Assembly: GCF_019801215.1 (NCBI RefSeq)
Contig: NZ_JAHVJO010000006.1
Span: 1-64,000, forward strand
DNA length: 64,000 bases
Direction of reading: 5' to 3'
Origin: Fictibacillus nanhaiensis
GTDB lineage: Bacteria; Bacillota; Bacilli; Bacillales; Fictibacillaceae
A program made the position numbers and the translations under genes. A model generated the notes under the pieces. The model searched no databases. It was not told the DNA's origin and saw only the letters and a list, made by a program, of their open reading frames with translations. Shown in pieces: positions 1 to 8,332 of the stretch; the first letter of the stretch is position 1, and each line of letters begins with the position of its first letter.

Positions 1-2
1 TT

Positions 3-74
3 TATAATTATGAAAGATATCAAAAACGACTAAACGGCCTCAGCCCTATAGAATATAGAGTTGAAGCCGCTTAG
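3..74 (+). pseudogene. C-terminal end of an IS3-family transposase (partial at window edge)
   Basis: Frame 3 from the first bases reads 23 codons to a TAG at 72-74. The peptide contains YNYERYQKRLNGLSPIEYR, which matches the conserved C-terminus of IS150-type IS3-family OrfB integrases, where a Y-N-x-R-x-Q pattern follows the DDE catalytic core. The rest of the gene lies left of the window, so it is not possible to say whether it is intact. The following bases look like the element's right terminus, which supports a mobile element ending here. I am fairly sure of the family and unsure of the subgroup. Confidence 0.7.
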
Positions 75-93
75 AGTGTTTTATTATTTCATC

Positions 94-118
94 TGTCTAC
101 TTGACGGGGTGCAGTTCA
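94..118 (+). mobile_element. Putative right terminal inverted repeat of the IS3-family element
   Basis: About 20 bases after the transposase stop lies a segment ending in GGGGTGCAGTTCA. Read in reverse it starts TGAACTGCACCCC, and IS3-family termini begin with 5'-TG. The left end and any target duplication are outside the window, so the exact boundary is inferred. Confidence 0.45.
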
Positions 119-141
119 AAGGGGTCAGCTCTCATTAATAT

Positions 142-909
142 TTAAAGCCCTTTTTCTTCAATCTCTTGAAGCACGCCATCCCACATCATGATCCGGTATT
201 CCAATGCTTCTTGTGCTGTTTTTTTCGCTTCTTCTACCTTCGATTCGTCTTCTCCGCATAGAGAGAGAAGAAGTCGTTCTGCAAGTGGTCCATGCTCGTC
301 ACCATCCAGCTCAATATGACGATGCAAATAGTATTTTAGCGTTTTAGCATCTACGCCATTTGCTTCTACTTCGTCTACAAGAGTTTGGAACATATCAGGA
401 ATCAGATCTTCTCTGCCAAAGAAAAAGGCTGCTGCCACTTCATGGGGCTTTCCTTTCATCGCAAGTGTCATGCTATGGGTAACAAAACCTTCAACTGACT
501 TAGGTACGTTGCATGATTTCAGGGCTTCGATCGGGTCCTCGCCTCTTGAAACTCTCTCCATGTAGTTCTCCATTAGAGAATTATCTGCCCCAACTTCATT
601 CATTGATTTTAAATAAAGTTCAAAGTGAGAGATGAATCCACCTTCACCGTTTTCATCTGTTTCTTCGCCGAGAACGATTTCATTAATAAAACGTGCATAT
701 TCAGGGTGTGGCTGCGGCATCCACGGAAGAGTTATACCCGTTAATTCTTGCTGAAGTTTCTTAAGTAAGCTCATAAAATCCCAAACTGCAAAAACATGAT
801 GCTTCATCAAAACGCGAATGCGTTCTGGTGTCTTCATCTCTTTATAAAGCGGATGAGAAAGCAAGCGATCGCGTACCTCGATTAATTCTTCTACATGAAG
901 ATTACTCAT
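142..909 (-). CDS. DUF3050 family protein (heme-oxygenase-like fold)
   Basis: This 255-residue protein has the all-helical, His/Glu-rich character of the DUF3050 family, which is predicted to share the heme-oxygenase-like fold. Visible conserved segments are HHVFAVWDFMSLLKKLQ near residue 37 and HRHIELDGDEHGPLAERLL near residue 195, which supply candidate metal ligands. Substrate and reaction are unknown. There is no signal peptide, so it is probably cytoplasmic. It stands alone, transcribed away from the yjbQ-like gene, with only the IS end downstream. The family call is firm; any link to diiron oxidase chemistry is inference from the fold. Confidence 0.75.
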   Translation of the reverse strand: MSNLHVEELIEVRDRLLSHPLYKEMKTPERIRVLMKHHVFAVWDFMSLLKKLQQELTGITLPWMPQPHPEYARFINEIVLGEETDENGEGGFISHFELYLKSMNEVGADNSLMENYMERVSRGEDPIEALKSCNVPKSVEGFVTHSMTLAMKGKPHEVAAAFFFGREDLIPDMFQTLVDEVEANGVDAKTLKYYLHRHIELDGDEHGPLAERLLLSLCGEDESKVEEAKKTAQEALEYRIMMWDGVLQEIEEKGL

Positions 910-1090
910 CTATTAAATCGTCCCTTCAAGATAAATTTGTTACCATCATCATAGCCGATTTACTTTAGCTTCAGAAGTATTATGTGCAGTGTTTCACAAA
1001 GGTTTCACATTTCCTGTACTTTTTTTGTACGATAAAAAAGGTTTTGTTTAGGGAATCATCTAATAAAGAATAAAGAAGGAGGGATAGATT

Positions 1091-1492
1091 ATGGCTCAAA
1101 CCTTTACCATCCAGACCCATCAAAGAGATGAAATGTATGAAATTACGAGTTCATTGCAAGCGTTTCTAGAAGAACAGCATGTTAAAGAGGGTGTGATGTA
1201 TGTGTATTGTCCGCATACGACAGCCGGAATTACCATTAATGAAAACGCAGATCCTGATGTTGTAAAAGATATGCTGATGAGACTTGACGAAGTCTATCCT
1301 TGGGAACACCCGAAATATCGTCATGCAGAAGGGAATTCCGCCTCACATTTAAAAGCAAGCACAGTTGGTTCCTCACAGGCCGTCCTGATTAAAAATGGCG
1401 AATTACTGCTAGGAACTTGGCAAGGGATTTACTTTTGTGAGTTTGATGGACCAAGACAAAGGAACTATCATGTAAAAATAATAGCTGAATAA
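1091..1492 (+). CDS. YjbQ/UPF0047 family protein (YugU-like)
   Basis: A 133-residue cytoplasmic protein that is nearly all YjbQ domain. The family hallmark is seen as YCPHTTAGITINENADPDV, followed by the HAEGNSASHLKAS segment and GTWQGIYFCEFDGPR near the C-terminus. B. subtilis YugU is the likely counterpart. Some YjbQ proteins complement thiamine-phosphate synthase mutants, but the physiological role is not settled. A strong AAGGAGG ribosome site precedes the ATG. It is followed by a hairpin terminator and is probably monocistronic. Confidence 0.85.
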   Translation: MAQTFTIQTHQRDEMYEITSSLQAFLEEQHVKEGVMYVYCPHTTAGITINENADPDVVKDMLMRLDEVYPWEHPKYRHAEGNSASHLKASTVGSSQAVLIKNGELLLGTWQGIYFCEFDGPRQRNYHVKIIAE

Positions 1493-1507
1493 ATTCATCG
1501 CAAACTT

Positions 1508-1545
1508 AAAAATGCCGATTTCTTTATGAAATGGGCTTTTTTTGT
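1508..1545 (+). terminator. Rho-independent terminator after the yjbQ-like gene
   Basis: The arms GCCGATTTC and GAAATGGGC pair with one mismatch around a five-base loop and are followed by a run of seven T. Confidence 0.65.
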
Positions 1546-1640
1546 GGTTCAAATTGATTAGGGATATTTAGAGGATTTTGTAGAATAAAAGGGAAAACTT
1601 TTAAATTCAATATATTTTTTCTTTTTTTTCTAAATTTTAG

Positions 1641-1669
1641 TTGTCTATCTTCTCGTATTCATGTACTAT
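1641..1669 (+). promoter_or_regulatory. SigA-type promoter of the liv operon
   Basis: TTGTCT at 1641-1646 and TACTAT at 1664-1669 are separated by exactly 17 bases, with TG directly before the -10. It is the only good promoter seen ahead of livJ and would drive all five liv genes. Confidence 0.6.
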
Positions 1670-1684
1670 TTTTTTAATAGTAGA

Positions 1685-1699
1685 AATTATCAAAATATT
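1685..1699 (+). promoter_or_regulatory. Possible CodY operator before livJ
   Basis: AATTATCAAAATATT matches the CodY consensus AATTTTCWGAAAATT at 12 of 15 positions. It sits just downstream of the predicted transcription start and before the ribosome site, where bound repressor would block initiation or elongation. CodY control of branched-chain amino acid uptake is known in Bacillus. The region is AT-rich, so chance matches are possible. Confidence 0.35.
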
Positions 1700-1719
1700 C
1701 AAAATGAGGGGGATTTTAG

Positions 1720-2910
1720 GTGGGGATTAAAAAAGGGTTAAAAGTAATAGCAGCTTCTGCATTATCTTTAGGACTTTTAGCAGGCTGTAATGCTGGAGGA
1801 TCAAGCGGCAGCGGTGAGGGAAGTGGAAAGGTCATCAAAATCGCCACGCAAACTCCTTTATCAGGCGGAAGTGCAACATTAGGTGAATCCATTAAGCTTG
1901 GGGCTCAACTAGCACTCGAAGACAATAAGAAGAAGTTTGAGGACTTAGGGTACAAGCTTCAGCTTGTGCCATATGATGATCAAGCAGATCCTAAGAAAGG
2001 TGTAGCGAACGCCCAGCTTATCGGCTCAGACAAATCTATTCTTGGTGTTGTGGGGCATTTAAATTCAGGCGTTTCTATTCCATCATCTGAAGTATATGAA
2101 AAGTATAAAGTTCCTATGGTTTCTCCAGCTAACACAGCGACAGAAGTTACAGACCGCGGTCTGAAGACGGTAAACCGCATCGTAGCTCGTGATGATTTTC
2201 AAGGACCGGCTGGTGCAGACTTTGCTATGAAAAAGCTTGGAGCGAAGAAAATCTTTGTTATCCAAGATAAGACAGCTTACGGTACAGGACTTGCTGATGC
2301 ATTTAAGAAAGCTGCCGAAGATGCAGGAGCTGAAATTCTTGGTTATGAAGGAATTACTGTTGGTGAAAAAGACTTTAACGGTGTCCTTACACAAGTTTTA
2401 GCAAAGAAACCTGACTTAGTATTCTTTGGTGGCCTATATACAGAAGGCGGACAATTGATCAGACAAGCACGTGACAAAGGGATCTCCATTCCATTCATGG
2501 GCGGAGACGGACTGGATTCGTCTACACTTGTTGAAATCGCAGGTGATGCTGTAAATAACGTTTACTACACATCTGTTGCAGCTGATTCAAGCAAAACATC
2601 AGAAGGACAAGCATTTGCTTCAAAGTATAAAGAGAAGTTTAACAAAAACGTCGAATCCTATTCCGCGTACGGATATGATTCGATGAGCGTTTTACTAGCT
2701 GGACTGGAAGCTGCAATCAAAGGAAGCGATGGAGAACTTCCAGCTCGTGAGAATGTAGCTGAAGAAGTTCGTAAGATTCAAGATTTCAAAGGTGTAGTTA
2801 CACAAGTTGGTTTCGATGACATTGGAGATAACAAGTTTGCAAAAGTTTACATCTATAAGTTCAGTGAACCTAAATATCCTGGAGTTCAAGAAGGCGAAAT
2901 CAGTAAGTAA
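1720..2910 (+). CDS. livJ: Branched-chain amino acid ABC transporter, substrate-binding lipoprotein
   Basis: A 396-residue type I periplasmic-binding-protein-like receptor of the LivJ/LivK family. It starts at GTG, set by the GAGGGGGA ribosome site eight bases upstream. The N-terminus is a lipoprotein signal peptide with lipobox LLAGC (Cys23), followed by a Gly/Ser linker, so the mature protein is tethered to the outer face of the membrane. The receptor domain begins at IKIATQTPLSGGSATLGES, typical of the family. It is first in a livJ-H-M-G-F operon, and a hairpin after it suggests it is made in excess over the membrane parts. Exact ligand preference (Leu/Ile/Val or other) cannot be read from sequence. 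Confidence 0.9.
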   Translation: MGIKKGLKVIAASALSLGLLAGCNAGGSSGSGEGSGKVIKIATQTPLSGGSATLGESIKLGAQLALEDNKKKFEDLGYKLQLVPYDDQADPKKGVANAQLIGSDKSILGVVGHLNSGVSIPSSEVYEKYKVPMVSPANTATEVTDRGLKTVNRIVARDDFQGPAGADFAMKKLGAKKIFVIQDKTAYGTGLADAFKKAAEDAGAEILGYEGITVGEKDFNGVLTQVLAKKPDLVFFGGLYTEGGQLIRQARDKGISIPFMGGDGLDSSTLVEIAGDAVNNVYYTSVAADSSKTSEGQAFASKYKEKFNKNVESYSAYGYDSMSVLLAGLEAAIKGSDGELPARENVAEEVRKIQDFKGVVTQVGFDDIGDNKFAKVYIYKFSEPKYPGVQEGEISK

Positions 2911-2925
2911 ACGAATGTTTACATG

Positions 2926-2966
2926 AGAGGGAATGACCCTAAAGGCCATATCCCTCTTCTTTTTTA
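2926..2966 (+). terminator. Hairpin between livJ and livH (attenuator-like)
   Basis: AGAGGGA and TCCCTCT form a seven-base stem followed by a T-rich run. It lies between receptor and permease genes of one operon, a usual place for a partial terminator or 3'-end-stabilising hairpin that raises the receptor-to-permease ratio. Confidence 0.5.
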
Positions 2967-3001
2967 CATTTACTCCCTAGTTGTGAAAGAGAGGAAAAAT
3001 T

Positions 3002-3988
3002 ATGTTAGCTGACATTTTAAACACATTGCCTCAAGTACTCGTGGATGGTTTAGCGTTAGGTGCCATTTATGCTGTAATTGCACTTGGGTACACGATGGTT
3101 TATGGGATATTGGAACTGATCAACTTTGCGCATGGTGAGATCTTTATGACAGGTGCTTTTATTGGTGTAGCCATGCTTATTCTTATGACAGGTATGGGAT
3201 GGCTCGCTGCGATGCCTGCCATTCTCGCTTTAATTCTTGTATTAGTTGTAACATCCATTCTTACCGGGTTTATGGGAGTGGGGATAGAACGAATGGCGTA
3301 CAGGCCGCTTCGAAACTCGCCAAAACTCATCACACTCATTTCGGCAATTGGTGTTTCGTTCTTGCTTCAAGATTTGGTTCGTTTTATAACAGAATACAAA
3401 AGAGGCAATTATATCTTAACGGGACCTTCGATGTTCAATTCTCAGTTTACGATTAAATTTTCAAGTGTTTCTTCATCATTCAGTGATGCGTTCTTTAAAA
3501 CGTCAACCCTTATTCTCATTATTTGTGTTGTAGTGATGATGGTTGCTCTGGACTTCTTTGTTAATAAAACAAAATGGGGTATGGCGATGAGAGCTGTAGC
3601 TCAAGACCGTGATACGGCATCACTAATGTCGATCAACGTGAACAAAGTCATTTCACTCACTTTTTTTATCGGGTCCGCTCTTGGTGGAGCGACAGGTGTT
3701 CTGTTCGCCGTTCAATACGGAACCATTGATCCTTATATCGGATTCATTTTAGGATTAAAAGCCTTTACAGCTGCCGTTCTCGGCGGAATCGGAAACATAA
3801 GAGGAGCGATGGCTGGCGGGATCATGCTAGGTCTCTTAGAGATGTTTGCAGCAGCAAATCTTCAGCTTCTAACGAACGGAGTACTTGGGGCTGAATATAA
3901 GGATGTTTTTGCATTTGCTATCTTAATTATCGTTCTGATTTTCAAACCAGAAGGACTGTTCGGAAAAGCAGTTACTGAGAAAGTGTAG
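3002..3988 (+). CDS. livH: Branched-chain amino acid ABC transporter permease LivH
   Basis: A 328-residue multi-spanning membrane protein of the LivH family. Recognisable features are the N-terminal LALGAIYAVIALGYTMVYGILELINFAHGE segment (positions about 16-45), diagnostic for LivH, and the AVLGGIGNIRGAMAGG loop near residue 260 that contacts the ATPases. It forms the membrane channel with LivM for import of branched-chain amino acids. It is preceded by GAAAGAGAGGA and runs directly into livM. Length is normal for the family. Confidence 0.92.
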   Translation: MLADILNTLPQVLVDGLALGAIYAVIALGYTMVYGILELINFAHGEIFMTGAFIGVAMLILMTGMGWLAAMPAILALILVLVVTSILTGFMGVGIERMAYRPLRNSPKLITLISAIGVSFLLQDLVRFITEYKRGNYILTGPSMFNSQFTIKFSSVSSSFSDAFFKTSTLILIICVVVMMVALDFFVNKTKWGMAMRAVAQDRDTASLMSINVNKVISLTFFIGSALGGATGVLFAVQYGTIDPYIGFILGLKAFTAAVLGGIGNIRGAMAGGIMLGLLEMFAAANLQLLTNGVLGAEYKDVFAFAILIIVLIFKPEGLFGKAVTEKV

Positions 3989-3997
3989 GTGAAGACC

Positions 3998-5287
3998 ATG
4001 CAAAGGCTAACAAGTAAGTTAAAAGGAAACAAACTCGCACAGATCATATTACTCGTGCTTTACGTATTGGTAACTTCACTGAGCTTATATTTAGCACAAG
4101 CCTCAGTTACCGCATTTCTTCTACTTTTAGTTTCATTATTACTGCTTTATTATACAGAGCTTCCAGACCGGCTAAAGTGGGTGATAGCTGGAGTTGTGTT
4201 GGTCGGAGTCATACCTTTTGTCGCAAGCACTGGACCAAGTTATCAGTCTTACATGGAAGTAGCAACTGTCGTCGGTATTTATGTGGCTATGGCATTAGGG
4301 CTGAATATTGTTGTAGGTTTGGCAGGCCTTTTGGATCTTGGATTTGTTGCTTTCTTTGCAATAGGTGCTTACACATACGGAATATTTGCTACGGCTCAGG
4401 CTGCAAATTTCATGCCTTTCGGAGTGTTCCCTCTATCGGGTGATAGTTTTTGGATCTTTATTTTGATCGGCTGTTTTGTTGCGGCGCTGTTTGGTGTTTT
4501 GTTAGGAATTCCGGTTCTTCGTGTAAAAGGAGATTATCTCGCTATTGTTACGCTGGGATTCGGTGAGATTATTAGGATCGTTTTTAATAACCTGGATAAG
4601 CCGGTTAACATTACAAACGGTGCGATGGGGTTGGCATCTGTAAAACCTCCTGAAATTTTTGGCTTTCAGTTCGTTTATCCCAATCAGTTCTATTTTATTG
4701 TTTTAGCCATTTTGCTCTTTGTCATTCTTGCTGTAAGAAGATTTGAGTTTTCAAAGATCGGTCGGTCATGGAAAGCGGTAAGAGAAAACGAGATTGCCGC
4801 TCAATCTATGGGGATTCATCTTGTTCGTACGAAACTTTTAGCTTTCGCCATCGGGGCCTCTTTCTCAGGAATGATGGGTGTTGTTTTTGCGGCAAAGCAG
4901 ACGTTTGTTGACCCAACGAGTTTTACGCTGCTAGAGTCTATCACGATTCTCGTAATGGTAATCTTAGGCGGGATGGGAAGTGTTCCGGGTGTAATTCTAG
5001 GGGCGGCCGTAATTACGATCCTTAACCTCCAAGTACTTACTGAGGTTACGAATTATCTGAATCAATTAAGCTTAAACGGGGTTATTAGCTTTCCAGAAGC
5101 GTTGTCACCAGCTAAAATGCAAAGATTTATCTTTGGTGCCATCTTAATCATTTTTGCAATTTACCGTCCACAAGGATTAATTCCTGCAAAAAATCCTGTT
5201 TTTGATGAAGAATCATTGAAAGAAGGATCGGAGAATCACAGAAAGAAACAGATTAAGGTAGAGTCAGATAAAGGATTCCAAGCATAG
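3998..5287 (+). CDS. livM: Branched-chain amino acid ABC transporter permease LivM
   Basis: LivM-family permease of about 429 residues, the partner of LivH. The family signature GLNIVVGLAGLLDLGFVAFFAIGAY is near residue 105, and ILGGMGSVPGVILGA near residue 325 is the ATPase-coupling loop. The C-terminal tail after IYRPQGLIP is hydrophilic and Lys/Glu-rich. A GTG at 3989 directly after the livH stop is in frame, but the TAGGTGAAG ribosome site overlapping the livH stop fits the ATG at 3998 better, so that start is chosen. Translation is probably coupled to livH. Confidence 0.9.
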   Translation: MQRLTSKLKGNKLAQIILLVLYVLVTSLSLYLAQASVTAFLLLLVSLLLLYYTELPDRLKWVIAGVVLVGVIPFVASTGPSYQSYMEVATVVGIYVAMALGLNIVVGLAGLLDLGFVAFFAIGAYTYGIFATAQAANFMPFGVFPLSGDSFWIFILIGCFVAALFGVLLGIPVLRVKGDYLAIVTLGFGEIIRIVFNNLDKPVNITNGAMGLASVKPPEIFGFQFVYPNQFYFIVLAILLFVILAVRRFEFSKIGRSWKAVRENEIAAQSMGIHLVRTKLLAFAIGASFSGMMGVVFAAKQTFVDPTSFTLLESITILVMVILGGMGSVPGVILGAAVITILNLQVLTEVTNYLNQLSLNGVISFPEALSPAKMQRFIFGAILIIFAIYRPQGLIPAKNPVFDEESLKEGSENHRKKQIKVESDKGFQA

Positions 5288-5300
5288 GGGGTGTTAAGGG

Positions 5301-6077
5301 ATGTCAATTTTAACAGTCAGTAATATCAAGAAACAATTTGGCGGTCTTGTAGCTGTTAACTCGGTTGATATGACAGTTGAAAAAGGGTCCATTACAGCAG
5401 TTATCGGACCGAATGGAGCAGGGAAAACAACGTTTTTTAACTTGATTACAGGGGTTTATCAGCCTGATGAAGGAAATGTTCAGCTAGGATCGAGCTCTTT
5501 AGTTGGATTAAAGCCCCATGAAATTTCCAGACTCGGAATTGCAAGGACGTTTCAGAATATCCGTCTTTTTTCCAATATTACAGTTCTAGAAAATGTAATG
5601 GTAGGTTTGCATAAGCAATTGAAGGCAGGAATTGTCGGTACACTGTTTCAAACGAAAAAAGTACGTGAAGAAGAACTGCGAGCGCAAGAAGAAGCCTATC
5701 ACTGGCTGGAATATGTCGGTCTTGCTCAGCATTTGAACGAAGAGGCTCAGAATCTATCTTACGGTGCTCAGCGGAGGCTAGAGATTGCTCGTGCCTTAGC
5801 ATCAAAACCGCGACTTCTGCTGCTTGATGAACCGGCTGCAGGCATGAATCCAAGGGAAACTCGTGAGTTAACAGAGTTTATTCACCGTATGAGAGATGAC
5901 CTGAACGTAACAATCGTATTAATCGAGCATGATATGAAGCTCGTTATGGAAATATCAGAACATATTATCGTTTTAGATCATGGAGAAAAAATAGCTGAAG
6001 GAAAACCAGCAGAGATTCGCAACAATGTAAAAGTAATTGAAGCTTATCTTGGCAAAAGTGCTGTAACGCCAGCGTAA
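5301..6077 (+). CDS. livG: Branched-chain amino acid ABC transporter ATPase LivG
   Basis: A 258-residue ABC ATPase. The Walker A motif GPNGAGKTT is near residue 36, the signature is YGAQRRLEIARAL near residue 154, and Walker B is LLLLDEPAAGMNP. The phrase DEPAAGMNPRET and the LGIARTFQNIRLF Q-loop are typical of LivG. It energises import through LivHM together with LivF. It follows livM by 13 bases with a GGGGGTG ribosome site. Confidence 0.92.
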   Translation: MSILTVSNIKKQFGGLVAVNSVDMTVEKGSITAVIGPNGAGKTTFFNLITGVYQPDEGNVQLGSSSLVGLKPHEISRLGIARTFQNIRLFSNITVLENVMVGLHKQLKAGIVGTLFQTKKVREEELRAQEEAYHWLEYVGLAQHLNEEAQNLSYGAQRRLEIARALASKPRLLLLDEPAAGMNPRETRELTEFIHRMRDDLNVTIVLIEHDMKLVMEISEHIIVLDHGEKIAEGKPAEIRNNVKVIEAYLGKSAVTPA

Positions 6078-6089
6078 GGGGGGAAATCG

Positions 6090-6797
6090 ATGAGTATCTT
6101 ACAATTGACCGATGTAAACACATTTTACGGTGGTATTCATGCACTAAAAGGAGTCAGCATCTCTGTTGAAAAAGGAGAGATTGTTACTTTAATTGGTTCA
6201 AATGGAGCTGGAAAATCGACTACGTTAAAAACGATAAGCGGACAAGTGCTGCCGAAAACAGGTACTGTGATTTACGAGGGAAAAGATATTTCCAAACAAC
6301 CTGCTCATTTGACTGCACAAACAGGAATCGCTCACGTTCCAGAAGGGAGAAGAATTTTTCCGAGACTAACTGTCAAAGAGAATCTGGAGATGGGAGCATT
6401 TATCGTAAAAGATAAGAAGACCGTCAAAGAACGGATGGAACGCGTCTTTCAATACTTTCCAAGGCTTCAAGAAAGGCTTAGCCAAAAAGGAGGTACGATG
6501 AGCGGTGGTGAACAGCAGATGCTTGCAATTGGTCGTGCACTGATGTCGAAACCGCGACTTTTGCTGCTCGACGAACCTTCAATGGGGCTCGCTCCCGTCA
6601 TTGTAGAGCAAATCTTTGATATTATAAATGACTTAAATAAAGAGGGAATGACGATTCTTCTCGTTGAACAGAACGCATATCAGGCTCTGCAGGTCGCTCA
6701 TCGCGGCTATGTTATCCAGACTGGTGAAATTGTAATGGCGGGCCAAGGCAAAGATTTAATAAAAAATGAACAAGTACGCGAAGCATATCTCGCCTAA
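6090..6797 (+). CDS. livF: Branched-chain amino acid ABC transporter ATPase LivF
   Basis: A 235-residue ABC ATPase of the LivF type. Walker A is GSNGAGKST near residue 38, the Q-loop region GIAHVPEGRRIFPRLTV is diagnostic for LivF, the signature is MSGGEQQMLAIGRAL and Walker B is LLLLDEPSMGLAP. It is the last gene of the operon, 12 bases after livG, and is followed by a terminator. It completes a full receptor, two-permease, two-ATPase importer. Confidence 0.93.
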   Translation: MSILQLTDVNTFYGGIHALKGVSISVEKGEIVTLIGSNGAGKSTTLKTISGQVLPKTGTVIYEGKDISKQPAHLTAQTGIAHVPEGRRIFPRLTVKENLEMGAFIVKDKKTVKERMERVFQYFPRLQERLSQKGGTMSGGEQQMLAIGRALMSKPRLLLLDEPSMGLAPVIVEQIFDIINDLNKEGMTILLVEQNAYQALQVAHRGYVIQTGEIVMAGQGKDLIKNEQVREAYLA

Positions 6798-6810
6798 AAC
6801 TACAGAAAAT

Positions 6811-6840
6811 AACCTGGCTTACAAGCCCGGTTTTTTCTTT
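6811..6840 (+). terminator. Terminator of the liv operon
   Basis: AACCTGGCTT and AAGCCCGGTT pair around a short loop with one mismatch, followed by TTTTTT. Confidence 0.8.
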
Positions 6841-6853
6841 TGTTAAAATTAAC

Positions 6854-6878
6854 CTTTAATTCTTTTGTAAAATGGTAT
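6854..6878 (+). promoter_or_regulatory. SigB-like promoter before the yfkJ-like gene
   Basis: CTTTAA and TGGTAT are spaced by 13 bases, each one base from the SigB consensus GTTTAA-N12-14-GGGTAT. The yfkJ operon of B. subtilis is in the general-stress regulon, which makes the match more credible. Confidence 0.5.
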
Positions 6879-6911
6879 ACCTTTAAAAGGAAGATGAAGG
6901 GGGTTTGAAAG

Positions 6912-7382
6912 ATGATCAAAGTACTCTTTGTTTGTTTAGGCAACATATGCCGTTCTCCGATGGCTGAAGCCATTTTTCGTGACTTAATTCAAAAAGAAGG
7001 ACTTCAAGAAAGAATTTCGGTCGATTCAGCGGGTACAGGCAACTGGCATGTTGGCGAGCCTCCTCATGAAGGGACTCGAACCATTCTAGCAAGAAACCAA
7101 ATCTCGTATGAAGGACAAAAAGCGCGTCAAATCAAAACAAACGATTTGACTCAATATGATTATATTATCGGGATGGACGCTGAAAATGTAGGAAATATGC
7201 ATAAAATGGCTGGACGGTCAGAGACAGGAATGATCGCAAGGCTTATGGACTTCGTACCGGAAAATGAATTCGAGGATGTTCCAGATCCGTATTTTACAGG
7301 AAACTTTCAAGAAGTATATGAACTTGTTTCAGTCGGGTGTCAAAGACTGCTGCAAGAAATAAAGAATAGAGAATCGTTATAA
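6912..7382 (+). CDS. yfkJ: Low-molecular-weight protein tyrosine phosphatase (YfkJ-like)
   Basis: A 156-residue cytoplasmic phosphatase. The catalytic P-loop C-x5-R-S is seen at the N-terminus as CLGNICRS, with nucleophile Cys8 and Arg14. The general-acid loop is DPYFTG near residue 133. The family removes phosphate from phosphotyrosine. The neighbourhood (yfkH, yfkF, yfkD, yfkAB and yfkK homologues follow) makes the B. subtilis YfkJ counterpart more likely than the arginine phosphatase YwlE. It probably shares a transcript with the acetyltransferase gene 15 bases downstream. Confidence 0.88.
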   Translation: MIKVLFVCLGNICRSPMAEAIFRDLIQKEGLQERISVDSAGTGNWHVGEPPHEGTRTILARNQISYEGQKARQIKTNDLTQYDYIIGMDAENVGNMHKMAGRSETGMIARLMDFVPENEFEDVPDPYFTGNFQEVYELVSVGCQRLLQEIKNRESL

Positions 7383-7396
7383 ACAGGGGGATAAAC

Positions 7397-7822
7397 ATGG
7401 GTGAAATCAGGCAGCTATCGTTAGAGCATGAAGTGCGCGAGGCGTTTCCGGTAATGAGTCAGCTTCGGACGCACCTTTCAGAGGATTTATTTTATGAACT
7501 CTTTTTGCACATGCAACAAGAAGGCTATACACTACTTGCAAATTATCATAATGGAAAGATTGTAGCACTTGCTGGTTTTGCCATGCTTACAAATTTCTAT
7601 GATGGAAAACATGTATATCTGTATGATCTGATCACTGACCATGAGGAACGTTCAAAAGGATATGGAGAAGAGCTTTTGGCGTTTTTAGAATCGTTTGCCG
7701 CACAAAATAACTGTGACTGTCTTACGTTAAGCTCTAACGTAAACCGAGTAGATGCACACCGTTTTTATGAAGAAAAAATGCATTACGAAAGACCAAGTTA
7801 CGTGTTCAAGAAAAAGTTCTAA
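7397..7822 (+). CDS. GNAT family N-acetyltransferase
   Basis: A 141-residue single-domain GNAT protein. The acetyl-CoA binding region is visible as YLYDLITDHEERSKGYGEELLAFLESFA (about residues 75-100), with the R-x-x-GYG core of motif A, and a late HRFYEEKMHYERPSYVFKK segment typical of the family. The substrate cannot be predicted. It follows yfkJ closely and ends in a strong hairpin terminator, so the two are probably co-transcribed. Confidence 0.8.
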   Translation: MGEIRQLSLEHEVREAFPVMSQLRTHLSEDLFYELFLHMQQEGYTLLANYHNGKIVALAGFAMLTNFYDGKHVYLYDLITDHEERSKGYGEELLAFLESFAAQNNCDCLTLSSNVNRVDAHRFYEEKMHYERPSYVFKKKF

Positions 7823-7841
7823 GCCCTTATATATACAGAAG

Positions 7842-7888
7842 AAAGCTGGCTATCAAGATCAAATAATGATCGTTGGAAGCCAGCTTTT
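7842..7888 (+). terminator. Terminator after the GNAT gene
   Basis: AAAGCTGGCT and AGCCAGCTTT form a perfect ten-base stem around an AT-rich loop, followed by TT. Confidence 0.65.
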
Positions 7889-7919
7889 CCTATATTGCAA
7901 TATGTTTGTTTGGTTCTTA

Positions 7920-8174
7920 TTAAGCGCGGCTACGCATACTGCGCATGATCCAGCTTACAATAAGTACAACTACGATTGCTCCGATGATAGCTGGAATAAT
8001 GGCAAATCCTGCTACCATTGGACCCCAATCACCTAATAATAATCCACCTAACCATGCACCAACAAAACCTGCGATGATGTTACCGATGATTCCGCCTGGT
8101 ACGTCACGACCAGTTAATAGTCCTGCTAACCAACCAATGATTCCTCCAATTATAAGTGCCCATAATAAACTCAT
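7920..8174 (-). CDS. GlsB/YeaQ/YmgE family stress-response membrane protein
   Basis: An 84-residue, Gly-rich hydrophobic protein with three predicted membrane helices. The family pattern is seen as GGIIGWLAGLLTG, GGIIGNIIAGFVGAWLGG and a hydrophobic C-terminal helix ending in a basic tail. Members are called transglycosylase-associated proteins, but the function is unknown. B. subtilis homologues such as YdaS are general-stress genes. The ATG follows an AAAGGAGGAA ribosome site, and a SigB-like promoter lies upstream. Confidence 0.85.
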   Translation of the reverse strand: MSLLWALIIGGIIGWLAGLLTGRDVPGGIIGNIIAGFVGAWLGGLLLGDWGPMVAGFAIIPAIIGAIVVVLIVSWIMRSMRSRA

Positions 8175-8224
8175 GTAAAATTCCTCCTTTTTTTTGTGTG
8201 TTGTGATATGGAATTACTCTTAAG

Positions 8225-8249
8225 TTACCCATTATAAAAATTTATAAAC
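8225..8249 (-). promoter_or_regulatory. SigB-type promoter of the GlsB-family gene
   Basis: On the minus strand GTTTAT and GGGTAA are separated by 13 bases, each with one mismatch to the SigB consensus GTTTAA-N12-14-GGGTAT. Position (50 bases before the start codon) and gene type both fit a general-stress promoter. Confidence 0.6.
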
Positions 8250-8332
8250 TTATGCTGAAAAAAGTTTTTATCAACACCTAGTAAGGGAAAGATAGTAAGT
8301 AACAGACAAGTAAGTAAGGGGTGAGCAGACCA

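Noticed and set aside
6912..7382. Protein arginine phosphatase YwlE
   Set aside because: The length and neighbourhood fit YfkJ; the residue that sets arginine specificity in YwlE (Thr in its P-loop) is Ile here (CLGNICRS).
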